Assembly (NCBI RefSeq): GCF_040605455.1
Contig: NZ_JBEXCV010000046.1
Coordinates: 1 to 57,179, forward strand
Direction of reading: 5' to 3'
DNA: 57,179 nucleotides
DNA from: Embleya sp040605455
Lineage (GTDB): Bacteria; Actinomycetota; Actinomycetes; Streptomycetales; Streptomycetaceae
Shown: positions 1 to 8,437 of the stretch, piece after piece
How positions within the stretch are numbered: the stretch's first letter is position 1
Layout of the letters: every line of letters starts with the position of its first letter
Made by a program: the position numbers and the translations under genes
The notes under the pieces: model-generated
Told to the model about the DNA's origin: nothing
Database searches by the model: none
What the model saw: the letters and a program-made list of their open reading frames with translations, nothing else

Positions 1-488
1 GCATCCCGGTCCACATGGTCGAGGTGATCAACAAGCTGGCCCGCGTGCAGCGCCAGATGCTCCAGGACCTGGGCCGCGAGCCCACCCCGGAGGAGTTGGC
101 CAAGGAACTCGACATGACGCCGGAGAAGGTCGTCGAGGTGCAAAAGTACGGCCGCGAGCCGATCTCCCTGCACACCCCCCTCGGCGAGGACGGCGACAGC
201 GAGTTCGGCGACCTCATCGAGGACTCCGAGGCGGTCGTGCCGGCCGACGCGGTGAGCTTCACGCTGCTCCAGGAGCAGCTGCACTCCGTGCTCGACACGC
301 TTTCCGAGCGCGAGGCGGGCGTGGTGTCGATGCGCTTCGGGCTCACCGACGGTCAGCCCAAGACGCTCGACGAGATCGGCAAGGTCTACGGGGTCACCCG
401 GGAGCGGATCCGCCAGATCGAGTCGAAGACCATGTCGAAGCTGCGCCACCCGTCCCGCTCCCAGGTGCTGCGCGACTACCTGGACTGA
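1..488 (+). CDS. hrdB: Principal sigma factor HrdB/RpoD, C-terminal part (5' end outside window)
   Basis: The reading frame is open from the window edge and ends with TGA at 486-488. The visible part covers sigma region 3 (VEVINKLARVQRQMLQDLGR, then a PTPEELAKEL helix) and region 4, with the -35-binding helix-turn-helix YGVTRERIRQIESKTMSKL close to the C-terminus and the typical ending LRDYLD. This is the housekeeping sigma-70 factor that directs RNA polymerase to vegetative promoters. An HrdB paralogue is possible, but the location beside a trypsin-like protease and parE fits hrdB. The N-terminal regions 1-2 are not in the window. A strong hairpin follows 48 bases after the stop. Confidence 0.9.
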   Translation, partial: IPVHMVEVINKLARVQRQMLQDLGREPTPEELAKELDMTPEKVVEVQKYGREPISLHTPLGEDGDSEFGDLIEDSEAVVPADAVSFTLLQEQLHSVLDTLSEREAGVVSMRFGLTDGQPKTLDEIGKVYGVTRERIRQIESKTMSKLRHPSRSQVLRDYLD

Positions 489-535
489 GCCGGCAGCGCG
501 GACCGGGCGGACCGCACCGCATGGGCACGACATCG

Positions 536-562
536 GCCCCGGATACACCATCCGGGGCTTTC
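536..562 (+). terminator. Intrinsic-type terminator after the sigma factor gene
   Basis: A perfect 9-bp stem (GCCCCGGAT / ATCCGGGGC) with a 5-base loop is followed by TTTCG. It lies just after the sigma factor stop codon and before the protease gene. The T-run is short, as is common in actinomycetes. Confidence 0.7.
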
Positions 563-669
563 GTGTGTGCGGTTGACGAGGAAATCACCCGTTCGCACAG
601 CGCGAGGGTTCCGCACGGCCACGCTGGGGCACCGGCCTCTACCTGACGGTAGCCGGCGAGAGGTTCCCC

Positions 670-1527
670 ATGATGGTGCGAGCGCCCGAGCGGAACAGAC
701 GCAGCAGTTTCCGGCGGTACACACGAGGATCGATGGTCGCCCTTGCCGTGGTCGTGACGGTGGCAGTCCTGACGGGCGCCACGCCCTCGGGACCGCCGCG
801 CGTGGTGGTCGGCGGGACCCCCGCGGACACCGCGACCTATCCGTGGGCGGTGGCCCTGTCCAGTCGGGCCGAGTACGGCTCCGCACGATCGGGGCAGTTC
901 TGCGGCGGCACGCTGATTGCGCCCACCAAGGTGCTGACCGCCGCGCACTGCATGTACGACGCGAACGGCAAGCGAGACGACCGCCCGGACCTGAAGGTGA
1001 TCCAGGGGCGGACCGATCTGCGCACCACGCAGGGCCACGAGGTGGCGGTCGGCGAGGTGTACGTGAACCCGGACTTCGATCCGGGGCGGATCCTGGGTGA
1101 CTGGGCGGTGCTCACCCTGGACGAGCCGCTCGAGACCGGCGTCGCGTCGATGGTGGGACAGGACGCGGACGTCTACGCGAGCGGGACCGCGTCCACCGTG
1201 GTCGGGTGGGGTGACACAACGGGACGGGGCGACTACTCCTCGACGCTGCGACAGGTCACCGTGCCGCTGGTGTCCGACGCGACCTGCGGGGCCGCGTACC
1301 CGGGCGGGCGCTACGGGACGTACGACGCCGTCGCGATGGTGTGCGCCGGTGAGCGGCTGGGTGGCAAGGACGCGTGCAGTGCGGACAGCGGCGGCCCGCT
1401 CCTGGTGGCCGGCCGGGTCGCCGGGATCGTCTCGTGGGGTGACGGATGTGCCCTGGCGGGTAAACCGGGTGTCTACACCCGGCTCGCCTCGTTCGCCCGG
1501 GACATCCGGGATGCCGCCGGATTGTGA
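670..1527 (+). CDS. Secreted trypsin-like serine protease (S1 family)
   Basis: The protein has 285 aa. A basic N-terminus followed by a hydrophobic stretch (about residues 22-37) looks like a Sec signal, and mature S1 sequence starts near VVVGGTPAD. The catalytic triad is visible: His93 in TAAHC, Asp144 in GDWAVLTL, Ser240 in DACSADSGGP. Asp234, six residues before the serine, sits at the base of the S1 pocket and predicts cleavage after Arg or Lys. The residue before Asp-Ser is Ala instead of the usual Gly of GDSGGP, which is an oxyanion-hole position. The start was chosen because GAGAGG lies about 9 bases upstream; ATG at 673 is equally possible. It is a lone gene, convergent with the small zinc protein downstream. 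Confidence 0.9.
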   Translation: MMVRAPERNRRSSFRRYTRGSMVALAVVVTVAVLTGATPSGPPRVVVGGTPADTATYPWAVALSSRAEYGSARSGQFCGGTLIAPTKVLTAAHCMYDANGKRDDRPDLKVIQGRTDLRTTQGHEVAVGEVYVNPDFDPGRILGDWAVLTLDEPLETGVASMVGQDADVYASGTASTVVGWGDTTGRGDYSSTLRQVTVPLVSDATCGAAYPGGRYGTYDAVAMVCAGERLGGKDACSADSGGPLLVAGRVAGIVSWGDGCALAGKPGVYTRLASFARDIRDAAGL

Positions 1528-1580
1528 GGGATATCACGCCTCTCGATGGTGCCGACCGCCCTCCGGGTGAGCACGACAGA

Positions 1581-1618
1581 CGCCGATGGCGGCCACCTCG
1601 CGGTGGCCGCCATCGGCG
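1581..1618. terminator. Bidirectional terminator between protease and DUF7455-like gene
   Basis: A perfect 17-bp stem with a 4-base loop (left arm 1581-1597, right arm 1602-1618) lies between two convergent genes, so it can serve both. Confidence 0.75.
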
Positions 1619-1659
1619 CGATGTCTGCTCGTCGGGGTCTCAGAGGGTCGGCTGTCTGG

Positions 1660-1890
1660 TCAGTTGTCGTCGTCCGGTGCGGTAACGGGGACCGCCGTGA
1701 GGCGGTCGGTCTCGTCCTGTATCTCCACGGCCACCTTCCGAAGTTCAGGCTCGAACTTGCGGGCGTGGTGCGCACAGAACAGCAGTTCGCCGCCGCTGGA
1801 AAGGACAACCCGAAGGTATGCCTGGGCGCCGCACCGATCACAACGGTCGGCGGCCGTCAACGGACTGGCGGGTGTCAGAACCGAATTCAC
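1660..1890 (-). CDS. Small zinc-ribbon-like protein (DUF7455 type)
   Basis: The protein has 76 aa with the pattern C17-x2-C20 ... C39-x2-H42 (DRCDRCGAQAYL, LLFCAHHARKF), which suggests one structural zinc site. It resembles the small DUF7455 proteins encoded beside hrdB/parE in actinomycetes; this is recalled, not searched. The function is unknown. The gene faces away from parE and is convergent with the protease gene, with which it shares a terminator. Confidence 0.8.
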   Translation of the reverse strand: MNSVLTPASPLTAADRCDRCGAQAYLRVVLSSGGELLFCAHHARKFEPELRKVAVEIQDETDRLTAVPVTAPDDDN

Positions 1891-2276
1891 GTCGCCTCTT
1901 CTCTACTCGACGAAGCCTTCATCGATGTCCAACATCAAATCAGCCTCGAACGTTCCCGGGGTGATCGTGTCATGTTCAACAGCTTCTCGGCACACCCCTT
2001 CTGCAACTCATTCCTTGTGCATAGGACGTGCCCTGTGCGCGTACGGTTCATGCCGGCCACCCGATCGGGTGGTCGAAGATGTGTTCGGTTGCCGGCTAGG
2101 ATGCGGCGGCGAGCCGTCACCGGGGTGTCTTCCGGCCCCGGTAGCCTTGCTCTCCGGCGCGACGAGGGTGGTCAGTGGGCCCGATTTCGGGGGCTCGGGC
2201 ACCGCCGCCGCGCCGCACGGATCGACGCGTTTCGCGGCGATTCGACTACGCGACTACATGCGAGGAGTTGCACCGC
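1891..2276. other. Intergenic region upstream of parE
   Basis: This 386-base divergent space separates the DUF7455-like gene and parE. I see no convincing gene in it; the open frames have frame-shadow composition. It should hold the promoters of both genes, but no clear -35/-10 pair stands out. Confidence 0.5.
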
Positions 2277-4397
2277 GTGACCGCCCAGACGACCGCGCAG
2301 TCCACCGCGCTCCTGGCGGGCGAGCCCGACCACTCGAACTACACCGCGCGGCATCTCCTCGTTCTCGAGGGTCTTGACGCGGTCCGCAAGCGGCCCGGCA
2401 TGTACATCGGCTCCACCGACAGTCGGGGCCTGATGCACTGTCTGTGGGAGATCATCGACAACTCGGTGGACGAGGCCCTCGGGGGCTTCGGCGACCGGAT
2501 CGAGGTGCTCCTGCACGCTGACGGCTCGGTGGAGGTTCGAGACAGCGGTCGCGGTATCCCCGTCGACGTGGAGCCCAAGACCGGCCTGTCCGGTGTCGAG
2601 GTCGTCATGACCAAGCTGCACGCCGGCGGCAAGTTCGGCGGCGGATCCTATGCCGCCTCCGGCGGCCTGCACGGCGTCGGCGCCTCCGTGGTCAACGCCC
2701 TGTCCGCCCGACTCGACGTCGAGGTCGACCGCGGCGGGCACACCCACGCCATCTCGTTCCGGCGCGGCGTGCCCGGCGAGTTCGCCACCCTCGGCGCGGA
2801 CGCTCCGTTCAGTGCCGGTAACGGACTGCGCAGGATCAAGAAGGTCGCCAAAGCCAAGGCCGGCACCCGGATCCGCTATTGGGCGGACCGGCAGATCTTC
2901 CTCAAGGACGCCGCGCTAGACCTGGAATCGCTGTACTCGCGCGCCCGCCAGACCGCCTTCCTGGTGCCCGGACTCACGATCGTTGTTCGCGACGAGCGTA
3001 ATGGTGCGAATCCGGGCGAAGTGGACGAACAGGTCTTTCACTACTCCGGCGGGATCAGCGAGTTCTGTGAATACCTCGCTCCCGACCGTGCGCTCTGCGA
3101 CGTGTTGCGCTTCACCGGCTCCGGCACTTTCAAGGAAACCGTGCCGGTGCTCGACGAGCAGGGGCACATGGTGCCCACCGAGGTCCAGCGCGAGCTGGGC
3201 GTGGACGTGGCGCTGCGCTGGGGCACGGGATACGACTCGACCCTGCGTTCCTTCGTCAACATCATCGCCACGCCCAAGGGCGGCACCCACGTCGCCGGAT
3301 TCGACCAGGCGCTTCGGCGCACGGTCAACGACGTGCTGCGCTCGACCAAGCTGCTGCGCGTGTCCGAGGACGACATCACCAAGGACGACGCGACCGAGGG
3401 CCTGACCGCCGTGGTCACCGTGCGTTTGGCCGAGCCACAGTTCGAGGGGCAGACCAAGGAGGTGCTGGGCACCTCGGCCGCCGCGCGGATCGTGCAGAAC
3501 GTGGTGTCCAAGGAACTGAAGGCGTTCCTGACCTCCACCGGGCGCGACCACAAGGCGCAGTCGCGCGCCGTCCTGGAAAAGGTCGTCTCGGCGGCCCGCA
3601 CCCGGATCGCCGCGCGGCAGCACAAGGAGGCCCAGCGGCGCAAGACGGCCCTGGAGACCTCGGCGCTGCCGGCCAAGCTGGCCGACTGCCGCAGCGACGA
3701 CGTCGACCGCAGCGAGTTGTTCATCGTCGAGGGCGACTCGGCGCTGGGCACCGCCAAGCTCGCGCGCAACTCGGAGTTCCAGGCACTGCTGCCGATTCGG
3801 GGCAAGATCCTGAACGTGCAGAAGGCGTCCGTCTCGGACATGCTCAAGAACGCCGAATGCGCCGCGATCATCCAGGTCATAGGAGCGGGCTCCGGGCGTA
3901 CGTTCGACATCGACCAGGCCCGCTACGGCAAGATCATCTTCATGGCGGACGCCGACGTGGACGGCTCGCACATCCGCTGCCTGCTGCTCACCCTCTTCCA
4001 GCGCTACATGCGTCCGATGGTCCAGGCCGGCCGGGTCTTCGCCGCGGTTCCGCCGCTGCACCGGATCGAGCTGTCCCGGCCCAAGAAGGGGCAGGACAAG
4101 TACGTCTACACGTACTCGGACGCCGAGCTGAAGCGCACGCTGCTGGATTACCAGCGCAAGGGCATCGCCTGGAAGGACCCGGTCCAGCGCTACAAGGGTC
4201 TGGGCGAGATGGACGCCGACCAGCTCGCGGAGACCACGGTCGATCCCCGGCACCGCACCCTGCGCCGGATCAACCTGGGCGACCTGGAGGCGGCCGAGCG
4301 CGTGTTCGACCTGCTGATGGGCAACGAGGTGGCGCCGCGCAAGGAGTTCATCACCAACTCCGCGTCGCTGCTCGACCGCTCGCGGATCGACGTCTGA
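2277..4397 (+). CDS. parE: DNA topoisomerase IV subunit B
   Basis: The protein has 706 aa from a GTG start chosen for AGGAG about 9 bases upstream; the longer frame from 2175 has no ribosome site. The N-terminal GHKL ATPase carries RPGMYIGST, EIIDNSVDEALGG and DSGRGIPVD. The TOPRIM part carries FIVEGDSALGTAKLAR, PIRGKILNV and the metal motif DADVDGSHI. With ParC it decatenates replicated chromosomes and relaxes supercoils using ATP. The assignment as ParE, not GyrB, rests on its location near hrdB and the presence of a ParC-type subunit 4 kb away; the two families are close. Confidence 0.88.
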   Translation: MTAQTTAQSTALLAGEPDHSNYTARHLLVLEGLDAVRKRPGMYIGSTDSRGLMHCLWEIIDNSVDEALGGFGDRIEVLLHADGSVEVRDSGRGIPVDVEPKTGLSGVEVVMTKLHAGGKFGGGSYAASGGLHGVGASVVNALSARLDVEVDRGGHTHAISFRRGVPGEFATLGADAPFSAGNGLRRIKKVAKAKAGTRIRYWADRQIFLKDAALDLESLYSRARQTAFLVPGLTIVVRDERNGANPGEVDEQVFHYSGGISEFCEYLAPDRALCDVLRFTGSGTFKETVPVLDEQGHMVPTEVQRELGVDVALRWGTGYDSTLRSFVNIIATPKGGTHVAGFDQALRRTVNDVLRSTKLLRVSEDDITKDDATEGLTAVVTVRLAEPQFEGQTKEVLGTSAAARIVQNVVSKELKAFLTSTGRDHKAQSRAVLEKVVSAARTRIAARQHKEAQRRKTALETSALPAKLADCRSDDVDRSELFIVEGDSALGTAKLARNSEFQALLPIRGKILNVQKASVSDMLKNAECAAIIQVIGAGSGRTFDIDQARYGKIIFMADADVDGSHIRCLLLTLFQRYMRPMVQAGRVFAAVPPLHRIELSRPKKGQDKYVYTYSDAELKRTLLDYQRKGIAWKDPVQRYKGLGEMDADQLAETTVDPRHRTLRRINLGDLEAAERVFDLLMGNEVAPRKEFITNSASLLDRSRIDV

Positions 4398-4420
4398 GCA
4401 CACCGGCCCGCCGGTCATGC

Positions 4421-4462
4421 GCCGGGCCCGAAGGGATTCGTCCCTTCGGGCCCGGCGTTTTT
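4421..4462 (+). terminator. Strong intrinsic terminator after parE
   Basis: A perfect 16-bp GC-rich stem with a TTCG tetraloop (arms 4421-4436 and 4441-4456) is followed by GTTTTT, 23 bases after the parE stop. Confidence 0.85.
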
Positions 4463-4775
4463 CATGATCATGACATCCGGTCCAAACGGTCCGTATATCT
4501 GCGATAGAAGGACGAATGTCACTCATTGGCGTGTGACCGTCACGCCTCCCGTATCGGGAGGGTTCAAATCCTCGTTGGCCAAACGATTCCACGACGCATG
4601 GCGGGGCCAGGTCTGCGGCCGTGCCGACGATTCATCCATACAGGTGAATCGTGCAGAACCTGGCCGTGCGGCCCGCGCCCGCTGCCCATGCTGAACACCG
4701 GTCCCGTCGAACGCCTGTCTCGGGTGTCGGGATCGGGACGAACGCGCGGTTCGGCAATCGACGAGGAGAGCTACG
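4463..4775. other. Intergenic region with a tRNA-like T-arm fragment
   Basis: No gene is supported in these 313 bases. Around 4533-4584 there are three successive hairpins: ggcgtg/cacgcc, ctccc/gggag, and gagg-GTTCAAAT-cctc. The last matches a tRNA T-arm with a B-box-like GGTTCAAATCC, and is followed by GTTGGCCA. No matching acceptor strand or D-arm is found upstream, and the anticodon-like loop lacks T33, so it is not a working tRNA. It may be a decayed tRNA or chance. The start of the DUF485 gene lies just downstream with its ribosome site. Confidence 0.35.
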
Positions 4776-5156
4776 GTGACGACCAGTTCGTACCGACCCA
4801 CACTCACCCGGGGTGTGCCGTTCGGCGACCCGGAGTCGGATACGCGCGCGGACATCTATCTACACGTGCAGGCGAGCCCGGAGTTCCAGGAGATTCGGCG
4901 TCGCTATCGCGACTTCGTCTTCCCGATGTCGCTCGCGTTCCTCGCGTGGTACCTGCTGTACGTGTTCGCGTCCACCTTTGCGCGCGGCTTCATGGCACAC
5001 CGGGTCCTGGGCGTGTTCAACGTCGCGCTCGCCTTCGGTCTGCTCCAGTTCGCGAGCACGTTCCTGATCACGTGGGCGTACGCCCGCAATGCGCGCGGCA
5101 AGCGCGACCGGGCCGCGCTCAACCTGCGGTGGGAGACCCAGGAGATGTTCCGGTGA
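4776..5156 (+). CDS. DUF485 family membrane protein, partner of the acetate symporter
   Basis: The protein has 126 aa from a GTG start with GAGGAGAG upstream. Two hydrophobic helices are visible (about FVFPMSLAFLAWYLLYVF and VLGVFNVALAFGLLQFAS), separated by a short FARGFMAH loop: the DUF485 layout. Such proteins are encoded in front of ActP-type acetate transporters (YjcH-ActP pair in E. coli). The stop overlaps the symporter start by 4 bases (GTGA), so the two are translationally coupled. Confidence 0.88.
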   Translation: MTTSSYRPTLTRGVPFGDPESDTRADIYLHVQASPEFQEIRRRYRDFVFPMSLAFLAWYLLYVFASTFARGFMAHRVLGVFNVALAFGLLQFASTFLITWAYARNARGKRDRAALNLRWETQEMFR

Positions 5157-6766
5157 ACGGTGCCTACCTCGCGGCGGCCGGCGGCCACCGCAGTCTGACC
5201 GGCCTGCTGTTCGTGGTCTTCGTGGTGATCACCCTCGGCATCACCGTGTGGGCCAGTCGGAACAACCGCACGGCCAACGACTTCTACGCCGGCGGGCGGG
5301 AGTTCTCCGCGTCCCAGAACGGGCTGGCCATCGCCGGCGACTACATGTCGGCGGCGTCCTTCCTGGGCATTGCCGGGCTGATCGCGCTGTTCGGCTACGA
5401 CGGCTTCCTGTACTCGATCGGCTTCCTGGTCGCCTGGCTGGTCGTGCTCATGCTCGTGGCCGAACTCGTGCGCAACTGCGGGCGGTTCACGATGGCCGAC
5501 GTGGTCGCGTTCCGGATGAGCCGCAAGCCGGTGCGGACCGCGGCGGGGGCCGCGACGATCGTGGTCTCGATCTTCTACCTGATCGCCCAGATGGTCGGCG
5601 CGGGCACGCTGGTCGCGCTGCTGCTCGGCGACACCGGCGGCTCGGCGCAGACCTGGACGATCGTCGGCGTGGGCGCGCTGATGGTGGTCTACGTGACCTT
5701 CGGCGGGATGAAGGGCACCACCTGGATCCAGATCGTCAAGGCGGTGCTGCTGCTCGGCGGCGCGATCCTGATGACGATCCTGGTCCTGGTGCGTTTCCAC
5801 TTCAACCTCGACGAGTTGCTGGACACCGCGGCGCACACCAGCGGCCACGGACAGAAGTTCCTCGAACCGGGTCTGAAGTACGGGAAGAACCTGACCAGTC
5901 GGCTGGACTTCATCAGCCTGGCGATCGCGCTGGTGCTCGGCACCGCGGGGCTTCCGCACATTCTGGTGCGGTTCTACACCGTGCCCACCGCGAGGGCCGC
6001 GCGGCACTCGGTGATGTGGGCGATCGCCCTGATCGGCACGTTCTACCTGCTCACCATCGTGCTCGGATTCGGCGCCGCAGCGGTGCTCGGGTCGGACAAG
6101 ATCCGCAAGTCGAACGCGGCCGGCAACACCGCACTTCCGCTGCTCGCGGAGGAACTCGGCGGCGGGCCGAACACGTTCGGCGGCGTGGTGCTGCTCGCGG
6201 TGATCGCGGCGGTGGCGTTCGCGACCATCCTGGCGGTGGTGGCCGGGCTGACCCTGGCCTCCTCGGCGTCCTTCGCCCACGACCTGTACACGAACGTGAT
6301 CCGCAAGGAGGCGACCGAGGAGAGGAGCGAACTCCGGGCCGCCCGGCTCTCGGCGATCGTGATCGGCGGGATCGCGATCGGACTGAGCCTGTCCGCGCAG
6401 AAGCTCAACGTCGCCTTCCTGGTCGCGCTCGCTTTCGCGGTGGCGGCCTCGGCCAATCTGCCCACGCTGCTGTACACGCTGTTCTGGCGGCGGTTCAACA
6501 CCAACGGCACGGTGTGGGCGATCTACGGCGGGCTCGGCTCGGCGCTGGTACTCGTGTTGTTCTCGCCGGTGGTCTCCGGAGGCAAGACGCCGCTGGTGAC
6601 CGGGATCGACTTCCACTGGTTCCCGCTGGAGAACCCGGGGATCGTGTCGATCCCGATCGGCTTCCTGTGCGGCTGGATCGGCACGCTGCGCTCGGACGAG
6701 GAGGCGGACGTCGCCAAGTACGCCGAGATGGAGGTCCGTTCGCTGACCGGGGCGGGCGCCTACTGA
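5153..6766 (+). CDS. Sodium:solute symporter, cation/acetate (ActP) type
   Basis: The protein has 537 aa and about 13 hydrophobic segments. It has sodium/solute symporter signatures, including NDFYAGGREFSASQNGLAIA near the N-terminus and GDYMSAASFLGIAGLIALFG. It probably moves acetate or a similar monocarboxylate with a cation. The GTG start overlaps the DUF485 stop. The 3' end overlaps the convergent next gene by 7 bases, with no terminator between them. Confidence 0.88.
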   Translation: MNGAYLAAAGGHRSLTGLLFVVFVVITLGITVWASRNNRTANDFYAGGREFSASQNGLAIAGDYMSAASFLGIAGLIALFGYDGFLYSIGFLVAWLVVLMLVAELVRNCGRFTMADVVAFRMSRKPVRTAAGAATIVVSIFYLIAQMVGAGTLVALLLGDTGGSAQTWTIVGVGALMVVYVTFGGMKGTTWIQIVKAVLLLGGAILMTILVLVRFHFNLDELLDTAAHTSGHGQKFLEPGLKYGKNLTSRLDFISLAIALVLGTAGLPHILVRFYTVPTARAARHSVMWAIALIGTFYLLTIVLGFGAAAVLGSDKIRKSNAAGNTALPLLAEELGGGPNTFGGVVLLAVIAAVAFATILAVVAGLTLASSASFAHDLYTNVIRKEATEERSELRAARLSAIVIGGIAIGLSLSAQKLNVAFLVALAFAVAASANLPTLLYTLFWRRFNTNGTVWAIYGGLGSALVLVLFSPVVSGGKTPLVTGIDFHWFPLENPGIVSIPIGFLCGWIGTLRSDEEADVAKYAEMEVRSLTGAGAY

Positions 6767-7752
6767 CGGTGCGTCAGTAGGCGGGCCCGCATGCTCGTCG
6801 GGAGGCCCTGGTCCTTGCCGCAACTCTCCGGCCGGGCGGGGGCCTCCTTGTGAGCGTCCACCGCGACGGTCCAGGTGCGGCCGTCGATGTGATCGACCCG
6901 GATCGTCCAGCCGCCCTCGTCCTCCGCGCGCTCGTCGTAGACCGACAGCGCGTCGGCCCGGCGCTCGCCGCAGTCCGCGCGGACCGCGAGCTCGGCGGCC
7001 TGACCGGCCCGGGAGTAGGTGGACCGGCCCCGGCAGTGGTCCGGCACCATCTCGCCGCGCCCGGCGGCGGCGACCACGGCGCGGGCCGAGGTGGGGTCCA
7101 GGCGCCCGTACAGGTAGCCCTGGGGCAGTACGACGGCGGTCGGTGCGAACCGGTGCCCGCCCAGGTGCGTGACCTCCCACGTGGCCTCGGGGAAGCTCGC
7201 GGCGAGCGCGGCGGCCAGCGGTCGGCCCGCGACCGCGCAGCACCGGTCGCGCTTGCCGTTCGTGCAGACCAGTAGGAGCGGCTCGGCAGCCGACTCGCCC
7301 ACCGAGGGTTCGGTCGGTCCGGCCAGCGCGGCCAGGTCGAGCGCGAGCAGGTCGGCGGCGCTGCGCACGCGCAACCAGCGCAGCCAGGTGCCGCCGGGTT
7401 CGGTCCAGGCCAGGAAGGCGGTCCGGGGTCCTTCGGAGGCGGCGCCGGCCTTGTCGTCGGCGCGGCGTCCCGGGGCGTTCGGGGTGCGATCGCTCTCCTC
7501 GCTCCCGGGGCCCGCCTCGTCCGGGCGGCGGCTTGCCTCGTCCGGCCGACGGATGAGCGCGGCGCGGAAACCGGCCCGCGCGGCCCGCTCGTCCAACTCT
7601 TTGCCCACCCCGTCGTCGAGCCCGCGACTGCCGGTCAGCGCCTTGGCGGCCCACGGCCCGGGGTGCTCGACGAGCAGCCAGCCACGCGCCGTCGAAGCGG
7701 TGCCGGCCATCGGCTCGGCGAGTTCGTGCGAGAGAAAGACGCAGGTTTCCAC
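6760..7752 (-). CDS. Sucrase/ferredoxin-like family protein
   Basis: The protein has about 330 aa. Family features are EPMAGTASTARGWLLVEHPGPW near the N-terminus, then LLVCTNGKRDRCCA and HLGGHRFAPTAVVLPQGYLYGRL, the thioredoxin-like ferredoxin part of PF06999-type proteins, with cysteines that could hold a 2Fe-2S cluster. The central part (about residues 60-100) is a low-complexity charged insert. The GTG at 7752 is proposed because it keeps a Cys-containing N-terminus as in relatives; ATG at 7710 is the alternative, and neither has a strong ribosome site. The physiological role is not known. Confidence 0.75.
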   Translation of the reverse strand: METCVFLSHELAEPMAGTASTARGWLLVEHPGPWAAKALTGSRGLDDGVGKELDERAARAGFRAALIRRPDEASRRPDEAGPGSEESDRTPNAPGRRADDKAGAASEGPRTAFLAWTEPGGTWLRWLRVRSAADLLALDLAALAGPTEPSVGESAAEPLLLVCTNGKRDRCCAVAGRPLAAALAASFPEATWEVTHLGGHRFAPTAVVLPQGYLYGRLDPTSARAVVAAAGRGEMVPDHCRGRSTYSRAGQAAELAVRADCGERRADALSVYDERAEDEGGWTIRVDHIDGRTWTVAVDAHKEAPARPESCGKDQGLPTSMRARLLTHRQ

Positions 7753-7866
7753 GACTGTGCACCGTATAGCCTGCACCCGCCGCCCAGCCTGATCGGCCCC
7801 GCCCCGAGCGCCCGGATCCGGTGATCCCGGTACGGTTGTTGCACACGGTAATGATGGGAGGCGGCC

Positions 7867-8340
7867 ATGCCCCAGGGACGGCCCGACGGGAGAGCGGCGA
7901 TAGCCGGCTTCACGTTGGACGACGCGGTGGCGCTCGCCAGGGCCGCGCACGACGGTCAGTTGGACAAGGGTGGTCACCCGTACATCACGCACCCGTTGCG
8001 GGTGATGCGGCATGTCGAGGGCACCTACGCGCAGATGGCGGCGGTGCTGCACGACGTGATCGAGGACACACCGGTGGGCGCGGACGACCTGCGCGCGGCG
8101 GGTGTGCCGGAGCGGGTGGTGGCCGCGGTGATTGCGCTGTCCAAGCTGCCCGGCGAACCGCTGGAGGTCAGCATCGCGCGCGCGGCGGCGGACCCGATCG
8201 CGATTGTGGTCAAGCGGGCGGACATAGCGGACAACCGCTCCGAGGCCCGGCTCGGCCAGCTCGACGCACAGACGCAGGTGCGGTTGCGGAGCAAGTACGC
8301 GCGCTCGATCGAGCTCCTCGAGGAGTTCGCCGCGCGCTGA
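7867..8340 (+). CDS. HD-domain phosphohydrolase-like protein (RelA/SpoT HD type)
   Basis: The protein has 157 aa. The metal-binding HD pattern is visible: His in YITHPLRVMRHV, the HD pair in AAVLHDVIEDT, and Asp in VKRADIADN. The size and motifs fit a stand-alone small HD protein of the (p)ppGpp-hydrolase-like group. GGGAGGCGGCC lies just before the ATG. The substrate is unknown. The gene is convergent with parC, with a terminator between them. Confidence 0.82.
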   Translation: MPQGRPDGRAAIAGFTLDDAVALARAAHDGQLDKGGHPYITHPLRVMRHVEGTYAQMAAVLHDVIEDTPVGADDLRAAGVPERVVAAVIALSKLPGEPLEVSIARAAADPIAIVVKRADIADNRSEARLGQLDAQTQVRLRSKYARSIELLEEFAAR

Positions 8341-8388
8341 GGCCCGCGCGGTTCGCCCGGCGAGAAACAACGAAACAACGGAACGGGA

Positions 8389-8423
8389 GAGGCCCCCGCA
8401 GCGAGGGATGCTGCGGGGGCCTC
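8389..8423. terminator. Bidirectional terminator between HD gene and parC
   Basis: A perfect 14-bp stem (8389-8402 / 8410-8423) with a 7-base loop lies between two convergent stop codons. Confidence 0.8.
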
Positions 8424-8437
8424 GTCGACGGGTCGAC

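Noticed and set aside
2916..4592. 558-codon open frame antisense to parE
   Set aside because: Such long antisense frames are usual in very GC-rich genes. It shows no domain and has Arg/Gly/His-rich composition; parE on the other strand is certain.
4904..7846. 980-codon minus-strand open frame
   Set aside because: It is antisense to the DUF485/symporter genes and out of frame with the sucrase/ferredoxin-like gene; it has low-complexity Arg/Gly-rich composition.
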